Counted from the first letter of the stretch, positions 1 to 8,350 are shown. The stretch: 27,627 bases of DNA from Clostridium sp. CAG:567 (GCA_000437855.1 FR902190.1:1-27627); one strand, 5' to 3'. Program-made: numbers and translations. Notes: generated by a model not told the origin, from the letters alone.

Positions 1-25
1 ATGTGACAAAAATGATTAAAAAAAC

Positions 26-54
26 TTGTACAAAATTTGTTATTATGATATAAA
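26..54 (+). promoter_or_regulatory. SigA-type promoter of the two-component/lepB operon
   Basis: TTGTAC (26-31) and TATAAA (49-54) are separated by 17 bases. A second TATAAT lies at 55-60 but has no well-spaced -35. The position suits transcription of the response regulator starting near 102. Seen in the sequence; the assignment is inference. Confidence 0.5.
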
Positions 55-101
55 TATAATATCAAAAATATAAGTCTTAATATTAAGAAAGGTAGGGCTT
101 T

Positions 102-896
102 TTGGTGGAAAATAAAAGAGAAAATTTTAATGAAGAAGTATGTTTAGAAGAAAATTCTGCAAAAGCAAATAATGCAGAAATGGCTAAAAAAACTATTCTT
201 GTTGTAGATGATGAAAAACCAATAGTAGACATTTTAACATATAATTTACAAAAAGAAGGATATTCTACATTAGAGGCAAATGATGGTGAAGAAGCAATAA
301 AAATCGCTACAGAAAAAAAACCAGATTTAATTTTATTAGACATTATGCTTCCAAAAGTAGATGGGTTAACTGTATGCAAAAAATTAAGACATACATTAAA
401 TGTTCCTATCTTAATATTATCAGCAAAAGATGAAGAAATAGATAAAATATTAGGTCTAGAATTAGGTGCAGATGATTATATAACTAAACCTTTTAGTGTT
501 AGAGAATTGATGGCAAGGGTAAAAGCAAATTTAAGAAAAGCTGAAATACAAGTTCAATCAACAGATGCAATTGAAGAACCTAAAAAGGAAAGTATTTTAA
601 TAGAAGTAGGAGAACTAAGTATTAATATAGAAAAATTTGAGGTAAAAGTTAGAGGAAAAGTAATTGATTTAACTTTAAGAGAATTTGAGGTATTAAAATA
701 TTTAGCAAATCAACCTGGTCAAGTAGTAACAAGAGAAACTTTACTTGAAAAAGTATGGGGATATGAATACTACGGAGACATTAGAACGGTAGATGTTACA
801 GTAAGAAGAATTAGAGAAAAAATTGAAAAAGATACATCAGCTCCAAAAATTTTGATTACTAAAAGAGGCGTTGGGTACTATCTAGCAACCAACTAA
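102..896 (+). CDS. OmpR/PhoB-family response regulator (WalR/PhoP-like) with N-terminal extension
   Basis: DNA-binding response regulator that would be phosphorylated by the kinase encoded next and act as a transcription factor. An N-terminal receiver domain begins at Met27 (ILVVDDEK), with the phospho-acceptor Asp80 in LLDIMLP and the conserved Lys in YITKPF. A winged-helix C-terminal domain follows (LTLREFEVLKYLA, then the VDVTVRRIREKIE recognition helix, ending RGVGYYLA). Counting from the ATG at 180, the acceptor is Asp54, as in WalR/PhoB, so the first 26 residues are an extra acidic extension. That extension is probably real: AAAGGTAGGG (88-97) sits before TTG 102/GTG 105, whereas ATG 180 has no ribosome binding site. 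GTG 105 is an alternative start. WalR is the nearest guess among Firmicute regulators, but the neighbours walH, walI and walJ are absent, so no symbol is given. Confidence 0.9.
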   Translation: MVENKRENFNEEVCLEENSAKANNAEMAKKTILVVDDEKPIVDILTYNLQKEGYSTLEANDGEEAIKIATEKKPDLILLDIMLPKVDGLTVCKKLRHTLNVPILILSAKDEEIDKILGLELGADDYITKPFSVRELMARVKANLRKAEIQVQSTDAIEEPKKESILIEVGELSINIEKFEVKVRGKVIDLTLREFEVLKYLANQPGQVVTRETLLEKVWGYEYYGDIRTVDVTVRRIREKIEKDTSAPKILITKRGVGYYLATN

Positions 897-918
897 TTAG
901 AAAGGGAGCACTCTTAAA

Positions 919-2370
919 ATGATAAAAAGTATACAAACGAAAATTATTTTAATTTTCTTTATACTAGGAATAATTATAATAGGAGCATTATCAATATTTA
1001 GTATAAATAGTATAAAACAAGTTGAACAAGAAGTACTTGTAAATAATGCTCTAATAAATGAGGAGTTTATTCAAACCGGCATTGACGAAAAAATTTCACA
1101 AATCAAAGCAATTACTGCAATTGAAATTGGAGTTTTTACTATAATTACTATATTAGTATGCTATTTTACTTATAAAGCTGTAGTAAAACCAATAAAAGAC
1201 TTAATTCAAAATGCAGAAAAAGTTGCAAATGGAGAAGAAGTTGAGTTTAATAAAATAGATCCAAAACAAAATCAAATTGAAGAACTATCAAATGCATTTG
1301 ATATTATGACAAAAGAACTAAAACAGAATTTAAATGAAGTTGCTAAGCAAAAGAAACAAATTGAAACAATTTTATTACACATGACAGATGGAATTATTGC
1401 ATTTGATATGGAAGGAAATATAATTTATAGTAATCCAGCTGCAATGGAATTACTAAACCTAGAAAGAGAAAAACAAAATACATTTAAAAGTATTTTTGAA
1501 GATTTAAAAACAGATATAAATTTAGAAAAAATAGTTTACCTAGAAAATTGGACTTCATCAGAACAGAGAATAGATGTTGGAGATAAATTTATTAATCTTT
1601 TATTTGCTCCATTTCAAGATGAAAATGACAAACCAGATGGAGTTATAGTTGTAATACAAGATATTACAGAACATGTAAAGCTAGACAATATGAGAAAAGA
1701 ATTTGTAGCAGACGTATCACATGAGCTAAAAACACCTATTACATCTATTATGGGATATGCAGATACTTTATTAGAAAGTGAATATGATAAAGAAATGCAG
1801 ACAAAATTCTTAGAGGTTATAAGTTCTGAAGCAAGAAGGATGGCAAGATTAGTTACCGACTTATTAGTACTTTCAAGATATGACAATAAAAAGGTTACAA
1901 AAGAAGAATCTATATTTGATTTAGGAGAAGTAACCAAAAACTGTATTGAAAGATTAAGATTTGAAGTAGAAAAGAAAAAACATAATATTGAATGTTTTGT
2001 AACAGCTAATGTTCCACCTGTGAATGCAGATAAATATGGAATAGAGAGAGTAATATTAAATATTATATCTAATGCTATTAAATATACACCAGAAAACGGA
2101 ACTATTAAAGTATATGTGGGGTTTGTATATAATGATGCATATATTAAAGTTATAGATAATGGAATAGGAATTCCAGAGGCAGACTTAGCCAGAATATTTG
2201 AAAGATTTTATAGAGTTGATAAAGCAAGGTCAAGAGAACTTGGAGGAACTGGATTAGGACTTCCAATAGCAAAAGAAATAATAGAGCAAAATAATGGAAG
2301 CATAGATATAAAAAGTGAAGTAGGAAAAGGTACAGAGGTTGTAATTAGAATACCTGCACTAAAAAAATAG
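919..2370 (+). CDS. Membrane sensor histidine kinase (HAMP-PAS-HisKA-HATPase)
   Basis: Sensor kinase partner of the upstream regulator, located in the cytoplasmic membrane. Two membrane helices (about residues 8-29 and 62-87) flank a short extracytoplasmic loop of about 30 residues, too small for a typical PhoR/WalK sensor domain. A HAMP linker (about 88-145), a PAS domain (about 150-255), the H-box VSHELKTPITS with phospho-acceptor His268, and a HATPase_c domain follow (N box NIISNAIKYTP, G1 DNGIGIP, FERFYRVD, G2 GGTGLGLPIAKEII). Start ATG 919 follows AAAGGGAGC. It is 22 bases after the regulator, so the two are cotranscribed. The architecture resembles WalK/PhoR/ResE; the signal cannot be read from the sequence. 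Confidence 0.92.
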   Translation: MIKSIQTKIILIFFILGIIIIGALSIFSINSIKQVEQEVLVNNALINEEFIQTGIDEKISQIKAITAIEIGVFTIITILVCYFTYKAVVKPIKDLIQNAEKVANGEEVEFNKIDPKQNQIEELSNAFDIMTKELKQNLNEVAKQKKQIETILLHMTDGIIAFDMEGNIIYSNPAAMELLNLEREKQNTFKSIFEDLKTDINLEKIVYLENWTSSEQRIDVGDKFINLLFAPFQDENDKPDGVIVVIQDITEHVKLDNMRKEFVADVSHELKTPITSIMGYADTLLESEYDKEMQTKFLEVISSEARRMARLVTDLLVLSRYDNKKVTKEESIFDLGEVTKNCIERLRFEVEKKKHNIECFVTANVPPVNADKYGIERVILNIISNAIKYTPENGTIKVYVGFVYNDAYIKVIDNGIGIPEADLARIFERFYRVDKARSRELGGTGLGLPIAKEIIEQNNGSIDIKSEVGKGTEVVIRIPALKK

Positions 2371-2390
2371 AAAGAAGGTTTAACCACATA

Positions 2391-3056
2391 ATGATTATCA
2401 GTGATAAAACACGAAATATATTAGAATGGATTTTTTGCATTGTAGTTGCATTTGTATTAGCAATATTAATTAAGTACTTTGTTGGAACACCAACAATTGT
2501 TAGTCAGGTTTCAATGAGACCAACATTACAATCAGGACAAAGACTAATTTTAAATAGATGGATGAGAACAATAAATGAAATGCCTAAAAGAGGAGAGATA
2601 ATTACTTTTGAAGCACCTAGTAAAGTAAGTTATAGTAGTGAATCAGAAGTAGATTTGAAAAATCCAGTTGCAAAATATGAAAAAGAACCAAAAAGTTGGT
2701 GGGGAAAATTTGCATATTATGTATTGGAAATTGGAAAAGAAAGCTATATAAAAAGAGTAATTGCACTTCCTGGAGAACATGTAAAAATTGAAAATGGAAA
2801 AGTATATATTAATGGAGAAGAATTAGCAGAACCATATTTACAACCAGGAGTGACTACAAATGCAAATTATGAGACTACTTATTCTAACTATAACTATTTT
2901 TCAGAATTTACTGTACCAGAAGGGTATATTTTTGCAATGGGAGACAATAGAAGTCAATCAACAGATTGTAGAGCATTTGGATGTATTCCAATTGAAAAAG
3001 TTGAAAGTAAGGTGTGGATACGTTTCTGGCCATTAAATCTATTTGGAAAGGTATAA
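2391..3056 (+). CDS. lepB: Signal peptidase I
   Basis: Membrane-anchored serine/lysine protease that removes signal peptides from secreted preproteins. One N-terminal transmembrane helix (about residues 10-31) precedes box B, SMRPTLQSGQ, with the catalytic Ser41. Box D, YIKRVIALPGE, carries the general-base Lys121, and box E, GDNRSQSTDCRAFG, lies near the C terminus. The length of 221 residues is slightly above the usual 170-200 of Gram-positive enzymes because of an insertion of roughly 40 residues (about 72-115) between boxes C and D. It sits 20 bases after the kinase and 3 bases before holB, so it is in the same operon. Confidence 0.95.
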   Translation: MIISDKTRNILEWIFCIVVAFVLAILIKYFVGTPTIVSQVSMRPTLQSGQRLILNRWMRTINEMPKRGEIITFEAPSKVSYSSESEVDLKNPVAKYEKEPKSWWGKFAYYVLEIGKESYIKRVIALPGEHVKIENGKVYINGEELAEPYLQPGVTTNANYETTYSNYNYFSEFTVPEGYIFAMGDNRSQSTDCRAFGCIPIEKVESKVWIRFWPLNLFGKV

Positions 3057-3059
3057 AAA

Positions 3060-3965
3060 ATGTCCTTTGAGAATTTAATTGGAAATGAAAAAATAAAAAA
3101 AATACTTGAAACAACTGTACAAAACAAAAATGTTTTACATAGTTATATGTTTGTTGGAGAAGAAGGAATCGGTAAAAACTTATTTGCTAAAGAGTTTGCA
3201 AAAATGATATTATGCAATGTACAAGAAAAAAGACCATGTGGAAAATGTAAATCATGTATGGAATTTAATGGTGAAAGTCATCCTGATTTTATGCAAATTA
3301 TACCAGAAGATGGTAAAACTATAAAAATAGAACAAGTAAGATTTATGCAAGAAAAAACTCAAGAAAAACCAGTAACTTCAAGTAAAAAGGTATACTTAAT
3401 ATCACAAGCAGATACAATGACAAGAGAAGCAGCAAATAGTTTATTAAAAACATTAGAGGAACCGCCAGAATATGTAGTTATTATTTTAACAACTTCAAAT
3501 GAAAGCAAAATTTTAACTACTATAAAATCAAGGTGTATGAAAATACACTTTGAACCTATACCAGAGGAACAAATAATAAATTATTTAAAACAAAATGGAA
3601 TGAGCACAGACATAACTAAGAATATGCTTAAACATTGTGAAGGAAGTATTGGAAAAGCAATAAAAATAAATAACCTAAAAGATCAATACATGCAAATAGA
3701 AAAAATAATTAATACATTAGAAAAGCAAAATATAACTAAAATATGGAGAGAAGCAGAAGTACTTTATTCAGCTAAAGAAGATATTATTGATTTACTAAAC
3801 TATATGGAAATAGTAATATATAATCTAATAAAAACGGAAAATAAAATTAATTATATAAATACAATACATATAATAGAACAGACAAAACAAAGAATATTAG
3901 CAAATGCTAATTATGATATGTCAATTGATAACTTATTACTAAAATTGTGGGAGGAAGTTAATTGA
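3060..3965 (+). CDS. holB: DNA polymerase III delta' subunit (clamp-loader ATPase family)
   Basis: Subunit of the replicative clamp loader that puts the sliding clamp on DNA. The N-terminal AAA+ fold has a P-loop variant GEEGIGKN (about residues 33-40). A zinc-binding cysteine set (Cys-Gly-Lys-Cys-Lys-Ser-Cys plus the preceding Cys) follows, then a motif SLLKTLEEPPEYV typical of DnaX/HolB proteins and a sensor-1 segment ILTTSNESKIL with SRC. The length of 301 residues is a little short of the usual 320-330. HolB is preferred over DnaX because of the size and the rarity of DnaX in this context; holB next to a PSP1/RicT gene is the standard Firmicute order. The TGA stop overlaps the TTG start of the next gene. 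Confidence 0.85.
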   Translation: MSFENLIGNEKIKKILETTVQNKNVLHSYMFVGEEGIGKNLFAKEFAKMILCNVQEKRPCGKCKSCMEFNGESHPDFMQIIPEDGKTIKIEQVRFMQEKTQEKPVTSSKKVYLISQADTMTREAANSLLKTLEEPPEYVVIILTTSNESKILTTIKSRCMKIHFEPIPEEQIINYLKQNGMSTDITKNMLKHCEGSIGKAIKINNLKDQYMQIEKIINTLEKQNITKIWREAEVLYSAKEDIIDLLNYMEIVIYNLIKTENKINYINTIHIIEQTKQRILANANYDMSIDNLLLKLWEEVN

Positions 3966-4885
3966 ATAGTATAGTAGGAGTTAGATTCAGAAAACCAGGA
4001 AAAGTGTATTTTTTTGATCCTGACAACTTAGATATTGAAAAAGGACAAAAAGTTATAGTAGAAACAAACCAAGGTCAAGAAATTGGAGAAGTTACTACAG
4101 CTAAAAAAGAAATACATGAAGAAAGCTTAAAAGCACCTTTAAAAAAGGTTATTCGTATTGCTACACCAAAAGATATAAAAATTGATGAATCTAATAGAAA
4201 AAAAGAAAAAGAAGCATTTAAAATAGCTGAGGAAAAAATAAAAAAATATAAATTAGATATGAATTTAACAGAAGTTGAATATAAATTTGATAACAGTAAA
4301 ATTATATTTTTCTTCACAGCAGATGGTAGAATTGATTTTAGAGAGCTAGTAAAAGACTTAGCTGCAATTTTTAAAACAAGAATTGAATTAAGACAAATAG
4401 GGGTAAGAGACGAAGTTAAAAAAATAGGCGGTAATGGAGTATGTGGAAGAGAGTTATGCTGCTGCTCATTTTTAGATAACTTTGAAACAGTATCAATAAA
4501 AATGGCAAAAGAGCAAAATGTATCATTAAATCCATCTAAAATATCTGGAAATTGTGGAAGACTAATGTGTTGTTTAAAATATGAACAAGAAGTTTATGAA
4601 GATAAACTAAAAAGACTTCCTAAAATTGGAGCAATAGTAAAAACTGAAGATGGAGAAGGAACAGTTGATTCTATACAAACTTTAAGAGAAATAATAAGAG
4701 TTAAATTTAAAGATGGAGAAGACACATTTTATAAAAGATATCCAGCATCAGATATTAAAATTATAAAAAATATTGAAAAAGAAGAAATTGATCCAGAAGA
4801 AAAAGAACATGAAAAAGAGCTTGAGGAACTTGAAAAGCTTGAAGAACTTGATGAAAAAACACAGGGAAATGATGATGAAATATAA
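3962..4885 (+). CDS. ricT: PSP1/RicT-family protein
   Basis: PSP1 C-terminal-domain protein. In Bacillus subtilis its homologue RicT (YaaT) forms a complex with RicA and RicF that binds iron-sulfur clusters and works with RNase Y in mRNA processing. The conserved cysteines are visible: Cys161, Cys166-168 (GVCGRELCCC) and Cys198, Cys203, Cys204 (NCGRLMCC). The last 45 residues are an acidic Glu/Lys coiled-coil-like tail. The start is TTG 3962, overlapping the holB stop by 4 bases, with GGGAGGAAG just upstream; translational coupling with holB is likely. Neither ricA nor ricF is in the window. The family assignment is firm; the RNase Y role is by homology only. Confidence 0.88.
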   Translation: MNSIVGVRFRKPGKVYFFDPDNLDIEKGQKVIVETNQGQEIGEVTTAKKEIHEESLKAPLKKVIRIATPKDIKIDESNRKKEKEAFKIAEEKIKKYKLDMNLTEVEYKFDNSKIIFFFTADGRIDFRELVKDLAAIFKTRIELRQIGVRDEVKKIGGNGVCGRELCCCSFLDNFETVSIKMAKEQNVSLNPSKISGNCGRLMCCLKYEQEVYEDKLKRLPKIGAIVKTEDGEGTVDSIQTLREIIRVKFKDGEDTFYKRYPASDIKIIKNIEKEEIDPEEKEHEKELEELEKLEELDEKTQGNDDEI

Positions 4886-4915
4886 CATGATTAACAATGA
4901 GAGGTGGTGAATTAA

Positions 4916-5092
4916 ATGGCATATAAAATTACAGATAAATGTATTAGTTGTGGAGCATGTGCAGCTAGCTGTCCAGTTTCTTGTATTTCACAAGGTGATG
5001 ATAAATATATAATAAATAAAGATGTATGTATCTCATGTGGAACATGCGAAGGTGTTTGCCCAGTTGGCGCACCAGAACCAAACGAAGAATAA
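4916..5092 (+). CDS. Small 2[4Fe-4S] ferredoxin (58 aa)
   Basis: Clostridial-type ferredoxin that carries electrons at low potential, for example from pyruvate:ferredoxin oxidoreductase. It encodes 58 residues with two CxxCxxCxxxCP motifs: Cys9, 12, 15, 19 and Cys38, 41, 44, 48. The product begins MAYKITDKCISCGAC and ends in an acidic tail. The ribosome binding site GAGGTGGTG lies 7 bases before ATG 4916. It is 30 bases after ricT and is followed by a terminator, so it is the last gene of the first operon. It converges on the por operon, whose enzyme is a natural partner. Confidence 0.95.
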   Translation: MAYKITDKCISCGACAASCPVSCISQGDDKYIINKDVCISCGTCEGVCPVGAPEPNEE

Positions 5093-5101
5093 AATAATAA
5101 C

Positions 5102-5132
5102 AAAAAAGCTCGGCAGTAAGCCGAGTTTTTTT
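5102..5132. terminator. Bidirectional intrinsic terminator between ferredoxin and porB
   Basis: Stem CTCGGC (5109-5114) / GCCGAG (5120-5125) with loop AGTAA, a T-run on the + strand (5126-5132) and an A-run before it (5102-5107) that is a T-run on the - strand. The porB stop codon (5131-5133) is at its edge. It can end both convergent operons. Confidence 0.9.
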
Positions 5133-6081
5133 ATCTATTTGTTGTTTCTTCTAGTTTTAAAAGAGCTTCCCAACGTTTATCAACTTCTTTTTGAAACTCT
5201 TCTATCATCCATTCATTACCAGGTTTAAACATATGTTTAAAACGTTTTTGAGGTTTTAAAAATTCTTCAATAGGTAACTTTTTAGCTGGTTTATAATTTA
5301 TTACATATCTGCCATCAATAACTTCATATAAAGGCCAATAACATGTTTCAACAGCTAATTTGTTTATTTGCATTAACATATCTGTTGGATATCCCCAGCC
5401 TCTTGGACAAGGTGATAATACATTTAAGAAACATGGACCTTCTGTATAAATAGCTTTTTCAGCTTTTTCATATAAATCCTTAAAATTTGCATAAGCAATA
5501 GTTTGCGCAACATAAGGCAAATGATGTGCTTCCATAACTTCTGTTAAATCTTTTCTAGATTGCATTTTACCAGGTATAACTGTTCCGGCAGGAGAGGTTG
5601 TTGTATCTGCAAACTTAGGAGTTGCAGAAGAACGTTGAATACCTGTATTCATATAGGCACCATTATCATAACATACATATACCATATCATGACCTCTTTC
5701 CATAGCACCTGATAAACTTTGAATACCTATATCATAAGTTCCGCCATCTCCACCAAATGTAATAAATTTAGTTGTTTTATCACTAGGCAATTTTCCTTGT
5801 CTTTTTAATGAACGATAAGCTGCTTCAACACCTGAACAAGTAGATGCTGCATTTTCAAAAGCGGTATGTATAAATGAGTCAGTCCAAGAAGTATATGGAT
5901 ATATAAAACTTGAAACTTCCATACAACCAGTAGCATTACTAATTACTGCATGATCTTCTGGCTTTAAAGCTCTTAAAACCATACGAGCAATAGGTGGGGC
6001 ACCACAACCAGCACACATTCTGTGACCAGCTGTAAATCTAGATGGCTTATTTGCCATTACTTCTTTTAAATTATATGCCAT
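5131..6081 (-). CDS. porB: Pyruvate:ferredoxin oxidoreductase beta subunit (TPP-binding)
   Basis: Catalytic subunit of the 2-oxoacid:ferredoxin oxidoreductase that turns pyruvate and CoA into acetyl-CoA, CO2 and reduced ferredoxin. The thiamine-diphosphate motif is clear (GDGGTYDIGIQSLSGAMERG then CYDNGAYMNTG). Cysteines expected to hold the proximal [4Fe-4S] cluster are Cys23 and Cys26 (CAGCGAPP), Cys53 (ATGCMEV) and the Cys of LSPCPRGW. The length of 316 residues is normal for the four-subunit enzyme. It starts 10 bases after porA with GAGGAAAA as ribosome binding site and is the last gene of the operon. Pyruvate is the likeliest substrate, but a branched-chain 2-oxoacid enzyme (VOR) cannot be fully excluded. 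Confidence 0.92.
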   Translation of the reverse strand: MAYNLKEVMANKPSRFTAGHRMCAGCGAPPIARMVLRALKPEDHAVISNATGCMEVSSFIYPYTSWTDSFIHTAFENAASTCSGVEAAYRSLKRQGKLPSDKTTKFITFGGDGGTYDIGIQSLSGAMERGHDMVYVCYDNGAYMNTGIQRSSATPKFADTTTSPAGTVIPGKMQSRKDLTEVMEAHHLPYVAQTIAYANFKDLYEKAEKAIYTEGPCFLNVLSPCPRGWGYPTDMLMQINKLAVETCYWPLYEVIDGRYVINYKPAKKLPIEEFLKPQKRFKHMFKPGNEWMIEEFQKEVDKRWEALLKLEETTNR

Positions 6082-6091
6082 AAAATTTTCC

Positions 6092-7273
6092 TCACTTTCT
6101 TAATCCTACATAACGATATGGATTATCAATTTCACCAGTTTTAGCAACTTGTGCTAAATAATCAAATACTTCATGAATATTATTACTTGTAGTATCTCTA
6201 CCACCAATACCATAAACATAGCTTACAGCAGGAACCTGCTTTTTAGCTGTATACATGCTTGAGATAACATCTTCATATAATGCACCACCCATAGCATTTA
6301 AAGAATCAGCTTTGTCCATTATTGCAACAGCTTTTAAATTTCCTAAAGCTTCAGCAATTTCTTCTGCAGGGAAAGGTCTAAATACACGAACCTTAACCAT
6401 ACCAGCTTTAATTCCTTTTTCTCTTAACTCATCTACAACTGTTTTAGTAGTTCCGGCAGTTGAGTTCATACAAACAACAGCAATTTCTGCATCTTCCATT
6501 CTATATTCTTCAAAAAATGAATATTTTCTACCAGTCATTTTTTCAAAGTCTTTGGCAACTTCTAAAATAACTTTTTTAGCATTTCTCATTGCTTCAGCTT
6601 GTTGATATTTATGCTCGAATAGATATGATTGAACATCTAGTGGACCAACAGCAATTGGTTCTTTATCATTTAATAAGTAGTGCTCTGGTTTATATGTTCC
6701 AACAAATTCTTTAACCCTATCATCTTCAATTAGTTCAATATTTTCAATTGAATGAGAAGTAATAAATCCATCTTGACATACCATTAAAGGTAATAAAACA
6801 TCTTTATTTTCAGCAATTCTATGAGCCATAATTAAGTTATCATATGCTTCTTGGTTATTTTCAGAAAATAGCATAATCCATCCAGCATCTCTTACACCCA
6901 TTGCATCTGAATGATCATTGTGAATATTTAATGGGCCTGAAACAGCTCTATTTACTAAGCTCATAACAATAGGAAGTCTTAAGCTGGACGCAATATATAT
7001 CATTTCCCACATATATGATAAACCATTAGCAGAAGTAGCAGTCATAGCTCTTGCACCAGCAGCTTCTGCACCAACACAAGCACTCATAGCACTATGCTCA
7101 CTTTCAACAGCAACAAATTCTGTATCTACAGTGCCATTACTAACAAAAGTAGAAAAATATTGAGGTATTTCTGTTGAAGGTGTTATAGGAAAGGCAGCTA
7201 CAACATCTGGATTTATTTGTTTCATAGCAATAGCAGCAGCTTCATTTCCACTTAATCTTTCTCTAATTCCCAT
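6092..7273 (-). CDS. porA: Pyruvate:ferredoxin oxidoreductase alpha subunit
   Basis: Alpha subunit of the heterotetrameric enzyme; it contributes the pyrimidine-binding half of the TPP site. Visible family signatures are GNEAAAIAMKQ, AFPITPSTEIPQ, VESEHSAMSACVGAEAAGAR, ATSANGLSYMWEM, NRAVSGPLNIHNDHSD and, near the C terminus, YGIGGRD. The length of 393 residues is normal. Start ATG 7273 follows AAAGGAG on the - strand. It lies between porD and porB with gaps of 13 and 10 bases, which implies one transcript. Many mesophilic clostridia use a single fused polypeptide instead; this window has the split form. Confidence 0.93.
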   Translation of the reverse strand: MGIRERLSGNEAAAIAMKQINPDVVAAFPITPSTEIPQYFSTFVSNGTVDTEFVAVESEHSAMSACVGAEAAGARAMTATSANGLSYMWEMIYIASSLRLPIVMSLVNRAVSGPLNIHNDHSDAMGVRDAGWIMLFSENNQEAYDNLIMAHRIAENKDVLLPLMVCQDGFITSHSIENIELIEDDRVKEFVGTYKPEHYLLNDKEPIAVGPLDVQSYLFEHKYQQAEAMRNAKKVILEVAKDFEKMTGRKYSFFEEYRMEDAEIAVVCMNSTAGTTKTVVDELREKGIKAGMVKVRVFRPFPAEEIAEALGNLKAVAIMDKADSLNAMGGALYEDVISSMYTAKKQVPAVSYVYGIGGRDTTSNNIHEVFDYLAQVAKTGEIDNPYRYVGLRK

Positions 7274-7286
7274 ACTATAATCTCCT

Positions 7287-7568
7287 TTACTCAGTCATTT
7301 CAATGGCATGGAATGGGCACACTTTAGCACAAACTCCACAACCTTTGCAATAATCATAATTAAAATCTTCACGCTTTCCTTCTTTATTTACAGGAATAGC
7401 ATCATCAGGGCAAACTGGAAAACATAAACCACATTGAGTACATTTCTCAGATATGTAAATAGGTTTAACACTTCTCCAGTCACCTGTTTTAAATTCTCTA
7501 GCATTACCAGCTTTATAAATATTACCACCAATAGTCATATCACAAGCTGGAGTATTCCTATCAATCAT
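7287..7568 (-). CDS. porD: Pyruvate:ferredoxin oxidoreductase delta subunit (2[4Fe-4S])
   Basis: Ferredoxin-like subunit that carries electrons from the TPP/proximal cluster site outward. There are two cluster motifs: CTQCGLCFPVCPDD and CKGCGVCAKVCPF. An N-terminal segment of about 40 residues (MTIGG... WRSVKPIYI) is typical of PorD. The length of 93 residues is in the usual 90-105 range. The ribosome binding site GAAAGGAT precedes ATG 7568. It is the second gene of the operon, 14 bases after porG. Confidence 0.93.
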   Translation of the reverse strand: MIDRNTPACDMTIGGNIYKAGNAREFKTGDWRSVKPIYISEKCTQCGLCFPVCPDDAIPVNKEGKREDFNYDYCKGCGVCAKVCPFHAIEMTE

Positions 7569-7582
7569 TTAAACCATCCTTT

Positions 7583-8161
7583 CTAAACTTTATTAACTTC
7601 TTTTAAAGCCATTTCTAAAGCTTTCATATTTCCATCAATAACTTCAGGTTTTTTAGCAAATTTGTGTTTAAAGGAACCTTCCATATCAGCTAAAAAGTCT
7701 TTTTCTTCAATTACTCCACTTACTTTTACAATTGCGGCAAGCATAGGAGTATTTGGAAAATATTTACCTAAAGTTTCTAATGATATTTTTCTTGCATCAA
7801 TAGTATAAACATCTCCGGTATATCCGTTAAGTAAAGGCTTTAATTCATTTCCACTTTTTGTAGTGTTTATAACTATTGCACCATCAGGTTTTAAACCAGC
7901 AGTTACATCAACAGCTTCTAACAAACTATCGTCAACAACTACTACATAATCTGGTTCATATATATTACTATGAATACGTATTGGTGTATTACCAATACGG
8001 TTATATGCAGTAATAGGAGCACCCATTCTTTCTGGACCATATTCAGGAAAACCTTGAATATATTTACCAGTGTTAAAAGCAGCATCTGCAAGTAAAAGAG
8101 AAGCTGTTTTAGCACCTTGACCACCTCTACCATGCCATCTAATTTCAATTAAATCTTTCAT
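7583..8161 (-). CDS. porG: Pyruvate:ferredoxin oxidoreductase gamma subunit
   Basis: Gamma subunit of the 2-oxoacid:ferredoxin oxidoreductase, the POR_N/gamma domain that binds CoA in the complex. Signature residues are RWHGRGGQGAKTAS at the N terminus, then GFPEYGPERMGAP and TAYNRIG. The length of 192 residues matches the family (about 180-200). First gene of porG-porD-porA-porB on the - strand. The ribosome binding site AAGGAGG (complement of 8174-8180) lies 12 bases before ATG 8161, and a strong promoter lies at 8199-8227. Confidence 0.93.
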   Translation of the reverse strand: MKDLIEIRWHGRGGQGAKTASLLLADAAFNTGKYIQGFPEYGPERMGAPITAYNRIGNTPIRIHSNIYEPDYVVVVDDSLLEAVDVTAGLKPDGAIVINTTKSGNELKPLLNGYTGDVYTIDARKISLETLGKYFPNTPMLAAIVKVSGVIEEKDFLADMEGSFKHKFAKKPEVIDGNMKALEMALKEVNKV

Positions 8162-8198
8162 AGTTTAAGTATTCCTCCTTAAATATTTTTCAAGTACT

Positions 8199-8227
8199 AT
8201 TTTATTCTTAAATAAGCATAATGTCAA
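8199..8227 (-). promoter_or_regulatory. SigA-type promoter of the por operon
   Basis: Reading the - strand, TTGACA (8227-8222) and TAAAAT (8204-8199) are 17 bases apart, a near-consensus promoter 38 bases before porG. The direct repeats at 8230-8283 begin 2 bases upstream of this -35 box. Confidence 0.8.
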
Positions 8228-8229
8228 GA

Positions 8230-8283
8230 AAAGAAATGTATAAGAATTGCTCAATATGAAAGAAATGTATAAGGATTGCTCAA
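8230..8283. repeat. Two 25-bp direct repeats between divergent promoters (possible operators)
   Basis: Copies at 8230-8254 and 8259-8283 have a 29-bp period. Each begins AAAGAAATGTATAAG and ends ATTGCTCAA; the only mismatch is A8245/G8274. They fill the space between the por -35 box (8222-8227, - strand) and the rightward -35 box (8289-8294). A DNA-binding regulator or a recent local duplication would both explain this. I do not recognise the motif; it is not like Rex or CodY sites. Confidence 0.7.
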
Positions 8284-8288
8284 AATAA

Positions 8289-8318
8289 TTGACAAGAGCC
8301 TGTTTATTATATTATTAT
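8289..8318 (+). promoter_or_regulatory. SigA-type promoter of the small pilin-like gene
   Basis: TTGACA (8289-8294) and TATTAT (8313-8318), spacer 18, lie 33 bases before the gene at 8351. The AT-rich run offers other -10 choices nearby (8310-8315). Confidence 0.65.
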
Positions 8319-8350
8319 ATATATAAATAAAAAGAATGTGGTGAATGCAA

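Noticed and set aside
3962..3965. TGA recoding in this genome
   Set aside because: holB ends at TGA with a coupled start; TAA, TAG and TGA all behave as stops in the window.
5022..5228. Frame overlapping the ferredoxin gene on the + strand
   Set aside because: It runs through the terminator and into antisense porB; the 58-residue ferredoxin explains this DNA.
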